64,000 nucleotides of DNA from Burkholderiales bacterium (GTDB taxonomy: Bacteria > Pseudomonadota > Gammaproteobacteria > Burkholderiales > Burkholderiaceae), in NCBI GenBank assembly GCA_026225235.1, contig JAMFSK010000009.1, positions 1-64,000 of the forward strand, written 5' to 3'. A program made the position numbers and the translations under genes. The notes beneath the pieces were generated by a model. The model was not told the origin of the DNA. It searched no databases and worked only from the letters and a program-made list of their open reading frames with translations. Positions 35,521 to 43,554 of the stretch are shown here, in pieces (within the stretch, counting starts at the first letter, position 1; every line of letters begins with the position of its first letter).

Positions 35521-36876
35521 ATGAAACAGAACGACGCGAAGGACGTTTCGATCGACGAACAAGGCGGCACAGAGGCCACCGGTCCAGGCAGCGAAGTCAT
35601 GCTCGCGAGCGAGCGCCGCCGCCAGGTCCTCAAACTCGGCGCGGGCGCGCTGATAGCCGGCAGCCCAATGCTCTCGGGTCTCGCTCGGGCCGCCTCGGGT
35701 CGCACACTCAAGATCGGATATGTATCGCCGCAGACCGGGCCGCTCGCGCCCTTCGGCGAGGCCGACCGATTCACGATTCAGCAGATGCAGGCCGTGTTCA
35801 AGAACGGCATCAGCGTCGGCGGCAAGATGATGCCGGTGAGCATCCTCGTCAAGGACAGCCAGTCGACGCCGAATCGTGCTGGTGAGGTCGCGAGCGACCT
35901 GATTCTGCGCGACAAGGTCGACATCATGCTCGTCAGCGGCACACCCGAGACCGCCAACCCGGTCAGCGACGCGTGCGAGCTCAACGAAGTGCCCTGCGTC
36001 TCGACCGTGGTGCCCTGGCAGCCCTGGTTCTTCGGCCGCAAGGGCGATCCGAAGACCGGTTTCAAATTCACCTATCACTTCTTCTGGGGCCTTGAAGACG
36101 TCATCGGCGTCTACACCGGCATGTGGCAGTCGGTACAGACCAACAAGGTGGTCGGCGGGCTCTTTCCGAACGACGGCGACGGCAACGCCTGGGGCGACCC
36201 GAAGCTCGGCTTCCCGCCCGTGCTTGCGCAGAAAGGCTTCACGCTCAAGGACACAGGTCGCTTCCAGAGCATGACGCAGGACTTCTCCTCGCAGATCGCC
36301 GCTTTCAAGCAGGCGAATGCCGAGATCATCACAGGGGTCGTGATCCCACCCGATGCAAAGAATTTTCTCGTGCAGGCCAAGCAGCAAGGGCTCAAACCGA
36401 AGGTCGTCTCGATCGGTAAAGCCTTGCTGTTTCCGAGCACACTCGAAGCGCTCGGCGATGTGGGTGAAGGCTTGTCGACCGAGGTCTGGTGGTCGCCCGT
36501 GCATCCGTTCAAGTCCTCCCTCACCGGACAGTCAGCTCACCAGTTGGCCGACGATTATGAAAAGACCACGGGCAAGCAATGGACCCAACCGATCGGCTTC
36601 GCGCACGCGTTGTTTGAAATCGCGGTCGATGTGTTCAAGCGCACCCAGGACGTCGAATCGAACACCTCGATCCGTGACGCCCTGGCGGCCACCAAGCTCG
36701 ACACCGTCGTTGGCAATGTGAGCTGGGGTAAAGGTCCGGTTCCCAACGTCGCGAAGACGCCGCTGGTCGGCGGTCAATGGGTCAAGGGACAGAAACGGCG
36801 CTTTGACCTGGCGATCGTCAACAATCAGCTGGCACCTTCGATTCCCTTGACCGGTCCCTTGAAACTGCTGTCATGA
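35521..36876 (+). CDS. Substrate-binding protein of a Liv-type ABC importer, with a Tat-type signal
   Basis: The product is 451 residues. The N-terminus has Arg-Arg-Arg-Gln-Val-Leu-Lys at 32-38, then a weakly hydrophobic Gly-Ala-Gly-Ala-Leu-Ile-Ala-Gly and an Ala-Arg-Ala-Ala cleavage site near 58. That is a twin-arginine signal, with a long n-region, so the protein is probably exported folded. The mature part starts [14 protein letters not shown], the start of the periplasmic Leu/Ile/Val-binding family. Gene order right after the hydroquinone genes suggests an aromatic or related ligand, but the family binds amino acids, amides and aromatic acids alike. GGAG precedes the ATG. Stop overlaps the next start (ATGA). 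Confidence 0.85.
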   Translation: MKQNDAKDVSIDEQGGTEATGPGSEVMLASERRRQVLKLGAGALIAGSPMLSGLARAASGRTLKIGYVSPQTGPLAPFGEADRFTIQQMQAVFKNGISVGGKMMPVSILVKDSQSTPNRAGEVASDLILRDKVDIMLVSGTPETANPVSDACELNEVPCVSTVVPWQPWFFGRKGDPKTGFKFTYHFFWGLEDVIGVYTGMWQSVQTNKVVGGLFPNDGDGNAWGDPKLGFPPVLAQKGFTLKDTGRFQSMTQDFSSQIAAFKQANAEIITGVVIPPDAKNFLVQAKQQGLKPKVVSIGKALLFPSTLEALGDVGEGLSTEVWWSPVHPFKSSLTGQSAHQLADDYEKTTGKQWTQPIGFAHALFEIAVDVFKRTQDVESNTSIRDALAATKLDTVVGNVSWGKGPVPNVAKTPLVGGQWVKGQKRRFDLAIVNNQLAPSIPLTGPLKLLS

Positions 36877-37598
36877 GCACCCTGCTGTCATTGCGGAACG
36901 TCTCGAAACGCTACGGTGCGCTGACCGTGACCGACGACATCAGCTTCTCTGTCACGGCCGGCGAGACGCTCGGAATTCTCGGCCCGAACGGTGCGGGCAA
37001 GACGACCTTGTTCAACCTGATCAGTGGAGACACGCGTGCCGACGCGGGCACGGTCGAGTTCGACGGCCAGGAGATCAGCGCCCTTGCGCCCTACCGGCGA
37101 TGCGTCGCGGGTATTGGACGCTCCTACCAAGTGCCGCGGCCGTTCGGCAACATGACGGTGTTCGAGAACCTGCTGGTGGCGGCGACCTATGGCGCCGCGC
37201 TGAGCGAAGCAGAGGCCTACCCGGTCTGCGTCGAGGTGCTCGATCACACCGGCCTGCGCTCGAAAGCCAACCGGCCGGCTGGCGCGCTCACCCTGCTCGA
37301 CCGCAAACGGCTCGAACTGGCGCGGGCACTTGCCACCCGCCCCAAGCTCCTGTTGCTCGATGAGATTGCCGGCGGTCTGACCGAAGCCGAGACCCATCAA
37401 TTGGTCGCCGAGATTGGACGCGTCAAGCAACAGGGCGTGACGATCGTCTGGATCGAGCACGTGGTTCATGCGCTGCTCGCGCTGGCGGACCGGTTGCTGG
37501 TGATCAACTTCGGCAAGCATCTCGCTGAAGGGGTGCCGGATCAAGTGATGAACGACCCCGAAGTCCGTCGCGTCTATCTTGGATTGGAGCTCGCATGA
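36873..37598 (+). CDS. livG: LivG-type ATP-binding protein of the ABC importer
   Basis: The product is 241 residues. Walker A is Gly-Pro-Asn-Gly-Ala-Gly-Lys-Thr-Thr near 37-45, Walker B is Leu-Leu-Leu-Leu-Asp-Glu-Ile. The signature region is [11 protein letters not shown], the degenerate form seen in several LivG subfamilies. Pairs with LivF to drive import through LivH and LivM. Translationally coupled to the binding-protein gene by a 4-base overlap. True leucine import is unlikely; the symbol marks the family. Confidence 0.88.
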   Translation: MSTLLSLRNVSKRYGALTVTDDISFSVTAGETLGILGPNGAGKTTLFNLISGDTRADAGTVEFDGQEISALAPYRRCVAGIGRSYQVPRPFGNMTVFENLLVAATYGAALSEAEAYPVCVEVLDHTGLRSKANRPAGALTLLDRKRLELARALATRPKLLLLDEIAGGLTEAETHQLVAEIGRVKQQGVTIVWIEHVVHALLALADRLLVINFGKHLAEGVPDQVMNDPEVRRVYLGLELA

Positions 37599-37638
37599 TT
37601 GACGCCCAGACTCAAGCAACCGGAAGACAGGCCCCATC

Positions 37639-38418
37639 ATGACGACCCTGCTCGCCACGCATGCGCTCACCGGCGGTTATGGCGATTTCCAGGCGCTATT
37701 TGGTGTCGATCTCAAGGTCGACGAAGGTGAAGTTGTCGCGCTGATCGGTTCGAACGGTGCGGGCAAATCGACGCTGCTCAAGACCGTGACGGGTCTTCTG
37801 CCTGCGCGCGCCGAACAGGTCAGTTGGCGAGGCCGGGCGATCGGCGGGATGGCCGCCGAACGCATTGTCGGTCTCGGTATGGCGCTGGTGCCCGAGGGAC
37901 GCCGGCTGTTTGCAAGCCTCAGCGTCGAAGAGAACCTGTTGCTGGGCGCCTATACGCGTCGCCAACGGCGGCGGCATGAGCATTCACGTTCGAGTTCACC
38001 TCCGGGCCTGGATCGAAAGCGTGACGTACACGCCACCGGCAAATGGAATATCGCCTCCGTGTTCAAGCTGTTCCCGATCCTCGAGGAGCGTCGCCATCAG
38101 CCGGCCACATCCTTGTCGGGTGGTCAGCAGCAGATGGTCGCGATCGGCCGCGCCTTGATGAGCAATCCGAGCCTGCTGATGTGCGACGAACTCTCGCTCG
38201 GCCTCGCGCCGATCGTGGTTCGCGAGATCTACGCGGCACTGCCTGCGATTGTTGAAGACGGCATGAGCGTGCTAATCGTCGAGCAGGATGTGCAGTTGGC
38301 ACGCCGCGTCTCGCAACGCTTCTATTGCTTGCAGGAAGGCCGCGTCTCGCTGAGCGGGATGTCTGCCGACGCATCGGATTCCGACATCGCCAATGCGTAC
38401 TTCGGAGTCACGGCATGA
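37639..38418 (+). CDS. livF: LivF-type ATP-binding protein with an unusual internal insertion
   Basis: The product is 259 residues; usual LivF is about 235. Walker A Gly-Ser-Asn-Gly-Ala-Gly-Lys-Ser is at 37-44, the signature Leu-Ser-Gly-Gly-Gln-Gln-Gln at 159-165, and Walker B Leu-Leu-Met-Cys-Asp-Glu follows. An extra about 22 residues, basic and Ser/His-rich, lie around 111-137 between Gly-Ala-Tyr-Thr-Arg-Arg and Phe-Lys-Leu-Phe-Pro, in the helical subdomain. The motifs are otherwise intact, so it should still hydrolyse ATP. The ATG is 40 bases past livG and the stop overlaps livH by 4. The insertion could be a local duplication or a species feature. Confidence 0.86.
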   Translation: MTTLLATHALTGGYGDFQALFGVDLKVDEGEVVALIGSNGAGKSTLLKTVTGLLPARAEQVSWRGRAIGGMAAERIVGLGMALVPEGRRLFASLSVEENLLLGAYTRRQRRRHEHSRSSSPPGLDRKRDVHATGKWNIASVFKLFPILEERRHQPATSLSGGQQQMVAIGRALMSNPSLLMCDELSLGLAPIVVREIYAALPAIVEDGMSVLIVEQDVQLARRVSQRFYCLQEGRVSLSGMSADASDSDIANAYFGVTA

Positions 38419-39278
38419 TCGCGCTCGTCAATATCCTCGTCCAGGGCGTGCTGCTCGGCGCGCTCTATGCTCTGTTCGCGATGGGCCAGTCGCTCGTGTT
38501 TGGCGTGATGCGCATGACCAACACCGCGCACGGTGACTTTATCGTGCTCCTCGTATTCGGCCTCGTTGCGCTGACGGGCTATGCGCACCTGCCGCTCGCC
38601 ATTGCAATCGCGCTGCTGTTGGTGATCGCATTCGGCTTCGGTTACGCGCTTCAGTACCTGGTGCTCAACCGGGTTGCCGTGCGCGATCCGCTGCCCTCGC
38701 TGATCGTCACCTTCGGTTTGTCGATCGTGATTCAGAACGTCTTGCAGGAGATCTTCTCAGCCGACCCGCGCTCGATCGCAACGGGCGGCTTCGAGTCGGC
38801 CAGCATGAGCTTTGGGGGCCTGAGCGTCGGGTACCTGCCGCTGCTGACACTCGCCGTCACGGTGGCGATCACCTTCGCAATGCAGTGGCTGTTCGGCAAG
38901 ACCTCGCTGGGCCGCGCATTTCGGGCGACGTCCGACGACCGCGAGATCGTCCGGCTGATGGGCGTCTCGCATCGCCGTACCTTTGCGCTCGCGATGGCCG
39001 TCGCTTTTGTGCTGATCGCGATCGCTGCCACGCTCTATTCGATGCGCACGGCCGTCTCGCCGTCCGATGGACCGGCCCTGCTGCTCTATGCCTTCGAAGC
39101 CGTCATCATCGGCGGGATGGGGTCGTTCTGGGGCACCTTCGCCGGTGGTCTCTTCCTCGGCATCGCGCAGCAAATCGGCTTCTACATCGATCCCGGCTGG
39201 GGCATCTGGCTTGGTCACGTGGTGTTTCTCGCGGTACTCGTCGCCCGGCCGCAGGGCTTGATGCCGAAGACTCGCTAG
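38415..39278 (+). CDS. livH: LivH-type permease of the ABC importer
   Basis: The product is 287 residues, usual for LivH, with eight or so hydrophobic helices. Typical features: Gln-Gly-Val-Leu-Leu-Gly-Ala-Leu-Tyr-Ala-Leu near the start, Gly-Val-Met-Arg-Met-Thr-Asn, and a Phe-Glu-Ala-Val-Ile-Ile-Gly-Gly-Met-Gly-Ser segment toward the end where the ATPase docks. It forms the transmembrane path with LivM. The ATG at 38415 overlaps the livF stop (ATGA), which settles the start against the longer upstream frame. Confidence 0.88.
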   Translation: MIALVNILVQGVLLGALYALFAMGQSLVFGVMRMTNTAHGDFIVLLVFGLVALTGYAHLPLAIAIALLLVIAFGFGYALQYLVLNRVAVRDPLPSLIVTFGLSIVIQNVLQEIFSADPRSIATGGFESASMSFGGLSVGYLPLLTLAVTVAITFAMQWLFGKTSLGRAFRATSDDREIVRLMGVSHRRTFALAMAVAFVLIAIAATLYSMRTAVSPSDGPALLLYAFEAVIIGGMGSFWGTFAGGLFLGIAQQIGFYIDPGWGIWLGHVVFLAVLVARPQGLMPKTR

Positions 39279-39298
39279 CCTTTTTTGAAGACCGAATC

Positions 39299-40384
39299 AT
39301 GTTGACTGCCGCCCGCCCCACCTTCGAAGTCCGCCGCGCCACCCGCGCGAGCCGAATCGCCAGCATCGTGCTGCTCGCACTTGCGGTCGTTGTCGCGACG
39401 ATGCCGTTCTGGGCTGGACGCGATGCCTTGCGCGACTTCACCCAGATCGCCTGTTACCTCGTGTTCGCGATGATGTGGAATCTGCTCGCCGGCTACGGCG
39501 GCATGGTCTCGATCGGCCAGCAGGCTTATCTTGGCCTGGGCGGGTATCTGATGTTGATTCTTTCAAATCTTGGAGGGGTCTCGCCTTTTGTCGCTGTGCC
39601 GATCGCCGCATGCATCGCGGCGATCGTTGCGTTGCCGGTCTCGTGGATCGCATTCCGACTGCAAGGCGGGTATTTCGCGATCGGGACCTGGGTCATTGCC
39701 GAAGTGTTCCGGCTGGGGTTTGCGAATGTCTCGCTGCTCGGCGGCGGTTCCGGAACCAGTCTGACAGGGCTCGCGGGGATCTCGCGGAACACGCGCGAAT
39801 CGATCACCCTGTGGCTCGCGCTGGCGATCGTCGTGCTGGCGATCACGCTCGTCTATCGTTTCCTGCGCTCACGGGCGGGGCTTGCATTGACGGCGATCCG
39901 CGACGACCCGGTGGCGGCTAGCAGCCAGGGGATCCATGTGACGGGGACACGACTGCTGGTCTATGTCTGTGCGGCGGCGGGCGCGGCGCTCGCGGGTGCA
40001 CTGTATTTCGTCGGCAACCTGCGGATCTCGCCCGACGCTGCGTTCTCGGTCAACTGGACGGCCTTTGCGATCTTTATCGTGATGATCGGCGGCCTCGGCA
40101 CGCTCGAGGGGCCGATTGTCGGCACGCTTGTGTTCTATCTGCTCAACAAGTTCTTGTCCGACTATGGCACGACCTATCTGATCGGGCTTGGGCTGCTCGC
40201 GATCGTCGTGACGATGTTTTTCCCGCAGGGGTTATGGGGGTGGGTGTCGCAGCGCTTCGGCATCCAGTTCTTCCCGGTCGGGCGGCGACTGGTGATGACA
40301 GACACGGGACCGGATGCGGATACCGTGGCGGGTGTCCGCAATGCGACGAATGGTGCGCATCCCCGTACCGTGCCTCGCGCCTGA
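39299..40384 (+). CDS. livM: LivM-type permease of the ABC importer
   Basis: The product is 361 residues. It begins with about 20 basic hydrophilic residues, then eight to ten hydrophobic helices. Family blocks: Met-Met-Trp-Asn-Leu-Leu-Ala-Gly-Tyr-Gly-Gly-Met-Val-Ser-Ile-Gly-Gln, Leu-Thr-Ala-Ile-Arg-Asp-Asp-Pro-Val-Ala-Ala, and Gly-Gly-Leu-Gly-Thr-Leu-Glu-Gly-Pro-Ile at the end, the ATPase coupling loop. The last 35 residues are polar. The ATG at 39299 lies 20 bases after livH. With LivH, LivG, LivF and the binding protein it completes one importer. Confidence 0.87.
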   Translation: MLTAARPTFEVRRATRASRIASIVLLALAVVVATMPFWAGRDALRDFTQIACYLVFAMMWNLLAGYGGMVSIGQQAYLGLGGYLMLILSNLGGVSPFVAVPIAACIAAIVALPVSWIAFRLQGGYFAIGTWVIAEVFRLGFANVSLLGGGSGTSLTGLAGISRNTRESITLWLALAIVVLAITLVYRFLRSRAGLALTAIRDDPVAASSQGIHVTGTRLLVYVCAAAGAALAGALYFVGNLRISPDAAFSVNWTAFAIFIVMIGGLGTLEGPIVGTLVFYLLNKFLSDYGTTYLIGLGLLAIVVTMFFPQGLWGWVSQRFGIQFFPVGRRLVMTDTGPDADTVAGVRNATNGAHPRTVPRA

Positions 40385-40395
40385 ATCTGCCCCAC

Positions 40396-40746
40396 ATGGA
40401 ACAGACCTCGTTGAGCGTGGACCGGGACGCGCGCCGTCTATGCAGAGTTGATGAGATCCCCGACGGCGGCAGCCTGCTGGTAGAGATTGACGCGGCAACG
40501 CCGTGTGTTGTGCTACGGCGCGGCTCAGAGGTGTGGGCTTACCTGAATCGCTGCCCTCACTTCTCGATTCCCCTCGACTTCGAGCCGGGCGTGTTTTGCA
40601 CTTACGATGCATCGCTGCTCATGTGCGCTCACCATAGCGCGATGTTCCGCTTTGAGGACGGTCAGTGCATCGACGGCCCTTGTGCGGGCGCGGCGCTCAC
40701 GGCGATTGAAATCGAGCAGGTCGGCGGTGATGTGTATCGCCTTTAG
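40396..40746 (+). CDS. Rieske [2Fe-2S] ferredoxin-like protein
   Basis: The product is 116 residues. The two ligand pairs are plain: Cys-Pro-His at about 50-52 and Cys-Ala-His-His at about 73-76. Rieske ferredoxins pass electrons to ring-hydroxylating or other oxygenases in the cytoplasm. It lies 11 bases after livM on the same strand and so may belong to the same operon, but no terminal oxygenase is present. It could serve a monooxygenase encoded elsewhere or maintain the iron of the dioxygenase; the latter is speculative. The start at 40396 gives the shortest sensible product. It converges on folE with a 17-base gap. Confidence 0.8.
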   Translation: MEQTSLSVDRDARRLCRVDEIPDGGSLLVEIDAATPCVVLRRGSEVWAYLNRCPHFSIPLDFEPGVFCTYDASLLMCAHHSAMFRFEDGQCIDGPCAGAALTAIEIEQVGGDVYRL

Positions 40747-40763
40747 CAACGAATCGATAGCGC

Positions 40764-41525
40764 CTAGCGCGCGCTTGTCTGCATCAGCGCGAGAAACTCC
40801 CGGCGCAACACCGAATCGTTCAGGAAGGACCCACGCATCACGCTATTGACCATTTTCGACTGGTTGTCTTTCACGCCGCGCCAGTGCATGCAGAAATGCT
40901 CGGCTTCGAGCACCACGGCGAGCCCGTCGGGCCGGAGCTTCTCTTGCAGCAAGTCGGCCAGTTGCGCGACGGCCTCTTCCTGGATCTGCGGCCGGCTCAT
41001 GACCCAGTCGATCAGCCGCGCGTATTTCGACAAGCCGATCAGGTTCGAATGCTCGTTAGGCATCACACCGACCCAGACCTTGCCCATGATCGGACACAGA
41101 TGGTGCGCGCAGGCACTGCGCATCGTGATCGGCCCGACGATCATCAACTCGTTGAGCTTGGCCGCGTTCGGAAACTCCGTCACAGGCGGCGGCGCGTGGT
41201 AACGGCCGCTGAACACTTCGCGGATAAACATCTTCGCGACGCGGCGCGCGGTGTCCTGCGTGTTGTGATCGTTCTCGATATCGATCACGAGGCTTTCGAG
41301 CACGCCGCGCATCCGGATTTCGACTTCCTGCTGCAGTTCATCGAGTTCGCCCTCGCGAATATGCTCGGCGATATTGTCATTGGAAAAATACTGTCCGCCC
41401 GATGCGACCACGCGTTGGCGAATACGAACCGACAGGGGGGTGCCCTCGTCTTCCTGCTGAGCCGCTTTCTGCGCACGCGCCTGTTCGATTAGTTCTTGCG
41501 GCGCAATCGCCTTCGCGTCATCCAT
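40764..41525 (-). CDS. folE: GTP cyclohydrolase I
   Basis: The product is 253 residues, about 30 longer than E. coli FolE through an N-terminal extension. Zinc ligands are Cys139, His142 and Cys212 (Ser-Ala-Cys-Ala-His-His-Leu-Cys and Glu-His-Phe-Cys-Met). The core motif Gly-Leu-Ser-Lys-Tyr-Ala-Arg and the Ala-Val-Val-Leu-Glu-Ala are intact. It converts GTP to dihydroneopterin triphosphate, the first step to folate and pterins. The ATG at 41525 was chosen over an earlier in-frame start whose added leader looks unlike FolE. A second, shorter FolE may exist elsewhere, since Burkholderia often has more than one; not checked. It is divergent from the formyltransferase gene. Confidence 0.92.
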   Translation of the reverse strand: MDDAKAIAPQELIEQARAQKAAQQEDEGTPLSVRIRQRVVASGGQYFSNDNIAEHIREGELDELQQEVEIRMRGVLESLVIDIENDHNTQDTARRVAKMFIREVFSGRYHAPPPVTEFPNAAKLNELMIVGPITMRSACAHHLCPIMGKVWVGVMPNEHSNLIGLSKYARLIDWVMSRPQIQEEAVAQLADLLQEKLRPDGLAVVLEAEHFCMHWRGVKDNQSKMVNSVMRGSFLNDSVLRREFLALMQTSAR

Positions 41526-41793
41526 CTGAAAATCCTCGGTTGCGGGCTGGAAGTCCAAAAAGCGCCAGCCAATCCGCACATGCTAGCCGGGCCGGGCTAT
41601 GCGGTCAAAGTGGCCTGTGCTCCTGAAAGGGAATACCGGGAGGGTCTCTCAGTCCATCCGTGGACTTTTCAGCCGATCGTACGAGGTGACGGTAACACCG
41701 CGCAACATGGGCGGTCTTCGAAAATCGCCGCCAAAAGCGCACAGTGTGCGACTGCCTTCATTTCCGGCGGCCGTGCGCAGCGGCCGTTTGCCC

Positions 41794-42651
41794 ATGCGTT
41801 TTGCCATTGCCGCGGTTGATCGATACGAGATCGTACTCGACGCCTTTCTCCAGGCCGGCTGGGATCCGGTCCGAATCTTTTCGACCACCCTGCTCTCGGG
41901 CTACGACAGCAATAGCGCGCTGCTCACGCGCGCCGAAACCATCGGCGTGCCCATCCAGTTCTCGCCCATCCGGCCATCGGACTTCGCCGAACTCGGTCGG
42001 CTAGGCTGCGATGCACTGGTTGTGGCCGGCCATCCGTGGCGTATTGGCGACTGGCAGAACGACCTTCGCTATGCGATCAACTTTCACCCGTCGCCGCTGC
42101 CGGAGGCACGCGGGCCTTACCCTCAGATCCGCGCAATCCTGGAGCGGCGACGAGAATGGGGCGTGAGCTGTCACAAGCTCGATGCTCAGTTCGATACCGG
42201 CGACCTGCTCGCCCAGAACCGCTTTCCGATGCAGCCGGGCGAATCGCACGAAACGCTCGATTTCAAAATCCAGCTCTCGACTGGCGAACTCGCCGCGCAA
42301 GTGGCGGCCAATCTTCCCGCCCTCTGGTCGGCCGCGACGCCACAGCAAGGCGGCAATTATTGGCCATTCACTACCGAAGCCGAGCGCGACATCGATTTCA
42401 CGCAGCCGGTCGATACCTTGCTGCGTGCGGTTCGTGCGTTCGGGCTGATGGAATGCACGGCACGGGTGTCGGACTGTACGATCTTTGTGCGGCGTGCGGA
42501 CGGTTGGACTCAGCCACATCGCTTTGTACCGGGCACCGTTGTCCATCGCAATGGCGAGCGCCTGTTGGTCGCCGCAGCAGACGGCTTTATCGCGCTGCTC
42601 GAATGGAGCCCACTGTCTCCGGAGATGCGGCGTAAGCAGAGTTTCCGGTGA
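41794..42651 (+). CDS. Formyltransferase-family protein (methionyl-tRNA formyltransferase-like)
   Basis: The product is 285 residues. The N-terminal Rossmann-like domain has the formyltransferase core: Asn-Phe-His-Pro-Ser-Pro-Leu-Pro at about 89-96 (Asn and His being catalytic) and Asp-Ala-Gln-Phe-Asp-Thr-Gly-Asp-Leu further on (catalytic Asp). A small C-terminal domain follows with Phe-Thr-Gln-Pro-Val-Asp-Thr. It lacks the long C-terminal tRNA-binding domain of Fmt, so it is not the housekeeping enzyme. It should transfer a formyl group from 10-formyl-tetrahydrofolate to an unknown acceptor. The ATG at 41794 was chosen; the frame upstream is Arg/Pro-rich. It is 268 bases from the folE start, divergent. 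Confidence 0.75.
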   Translation: MRFAIAAVDRYEIVLDAFLQAGWDPVRIFSTTLLSGYDSNSALLTRAETIGVPIQFSPIRPSDFAELGRLGCDALVVAGHPWRIGDWQNDLRYAINFHPSPLPEARGPYPQIRAILERRREWGVSCHKLDAQFDTGDLLAQNRFPMQPGESHETLDFKIQLSTGELAAQVAANLPALWSAATPQQGGNYWPFTTEAERDIDFTQPVDTLLRAVRAFGLMECTARVSDCTIFVRRADGWTQPHRFVPGTVVHRNGERLLVAAADGFIALLEWSPLSPEMRRKQSFR

Positions 42652-42756
42652 GGGGCGCGGGGAGGGTTGCGTTTGACACCAGCAGTGCGCGCCTAGATCA
42701 AAGTACGTGGTTGATCTTTGTGGTTGATGTTTACGACGGATGCCCGCGATCGATGC

Positions 42757-43011
42757 CTATGGTTGCAGCGCGCTATGCACCGCAGCCAGCAAGGTCGCGT
42801 AGTCGGCTTTCGTGTTAACCGGGAACCGTTCGAATTCGGCGCCGATTCGCAGGTCGGCGTAAAGCCCCGTTGGATCTTCGTGAAAATGAAGAAAGGACTT
42901 CGACTGCCTGTAGAAAATGCCCCGCGTGCGCTCACGTATCTGAGGCAAAGTGCGCAGGTCGGCCAGGATGGCTTCGAGCTGATCGAGTGCGACGGATCCG
43001 GCGTGCTTCAT
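42757..43011 (-). CDS. Conserved small protein of unknown function
   Basis: The product is 84 residues. It shows Leu-Glu-Ala-Ile-Leu-Ala-Asp-Leu-Arg, Arg-Gly-Ile-Phe-Tyr-Arg-Gln-Ser-Lys-Ser-Phe-Leu-His-Phe-His-Glu-Asp-Pro and Gly-Leu-Tyr-Ala-Asp-Leu-Arg, a pattern I know from short uncharacterised proteins in several proteobacteria, where it is the whole protein. No signal or membrane part, no catalytic motif. It stands alone between the formyltransferase and cupredoxin genes. Confidence 0.68.
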   Translation of the reverse strand: MKHAGSVALDQLEAILADLRTLPQIRERTRGIFYRQSKSFLHFHEDPTGLYADLRIGAEFERFPVNTKADYATLLAAVHSALQP

Positions 43012-43170
43012 GGTCGTTTCGCTAGTCGTTTTTGTTCGTCGCTTTGCTTGTCGTCTTGCTCATCATTTCGCTCACTACGACTCGAAGCCTACCGCAAGAC
43101 GATCGCCGGACATAAGGCTCGCGTCAAGCGTCACGCCCTGCCCTTACCCTGCGTCGTCTCGCGCATCGGT

Positions 43171-43554
43171 CTACTTGACGATCACCGTCCCCTGCATATG
43201 CGGGTGAAGCGAGCAGAAATACTTATAGGTGCCCGGCTTCAGGAACGTGCGCGTGAAGTGATCCCCCGAATCGAGTGGCGGAGATTTGAACTCACGCGGC
43301 GTCGCATCCTCGACGATCGTATGCGGGATATCGTCATGATTTTCCCATGTCACGGATGAGCCCGCCGCGACGGAAATCTGCGGCGGATTGAACGAGAAGT
43401 TATCGATCACGACGGTCTGTGCAGGGCTCGCATCGTCGGCCAGGACGACCGCGCTGAATGCCATCCCTGCAAGACCGACCATCCCCGCCATGACACCTTG
43501 AACACAACGTTGGCGGATGGTCATCCGAGTCTGGTGAAACAAGGTCGTCTTCAT
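43171..43554 (-). CDS. Exported amicyanin-like cupredoxin
   Basis: The product is 127 residues. A Sec signal covers about 1-40, with Val-Met-Ala-Gly-Met-Val-Gly-Leu-Ala-Gly and an Ala-Asp-Asp cleavage region. The mature chain has a Val-Val-Ile-Asp-Asn-Phe-Ser-Phe-Asn-Pro strand and type-1 copper ligands: His in Asp-Ile-Pro-His-Thr, and Cys, His, Met in the Cys-x2-His-x2-Met spacing of Tyr-Phe-Cys-Ser-Leu-His-Pro-His-Met. It should be a small periplasmic electron carrier; no dedicated partner is next to it. Its ATG overlaps the stop of the metallophosphoesterase gene (ATGA), so both are coupled and probably controlled by the nearby sigma factor. Confidence 0.88.
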   Translation of the reverse strand: MKTTLFHQTRMTIRQRCVQGVMAGMVGLAGMAFSAVVLADDASPAQTVVIDNFSFNPPQISVAAGSSVTWENHDDIPHTIVEDATPREFKSPPLDSGDHFTRTFLKPGTYKYFCSLHPHMQGTVIVK

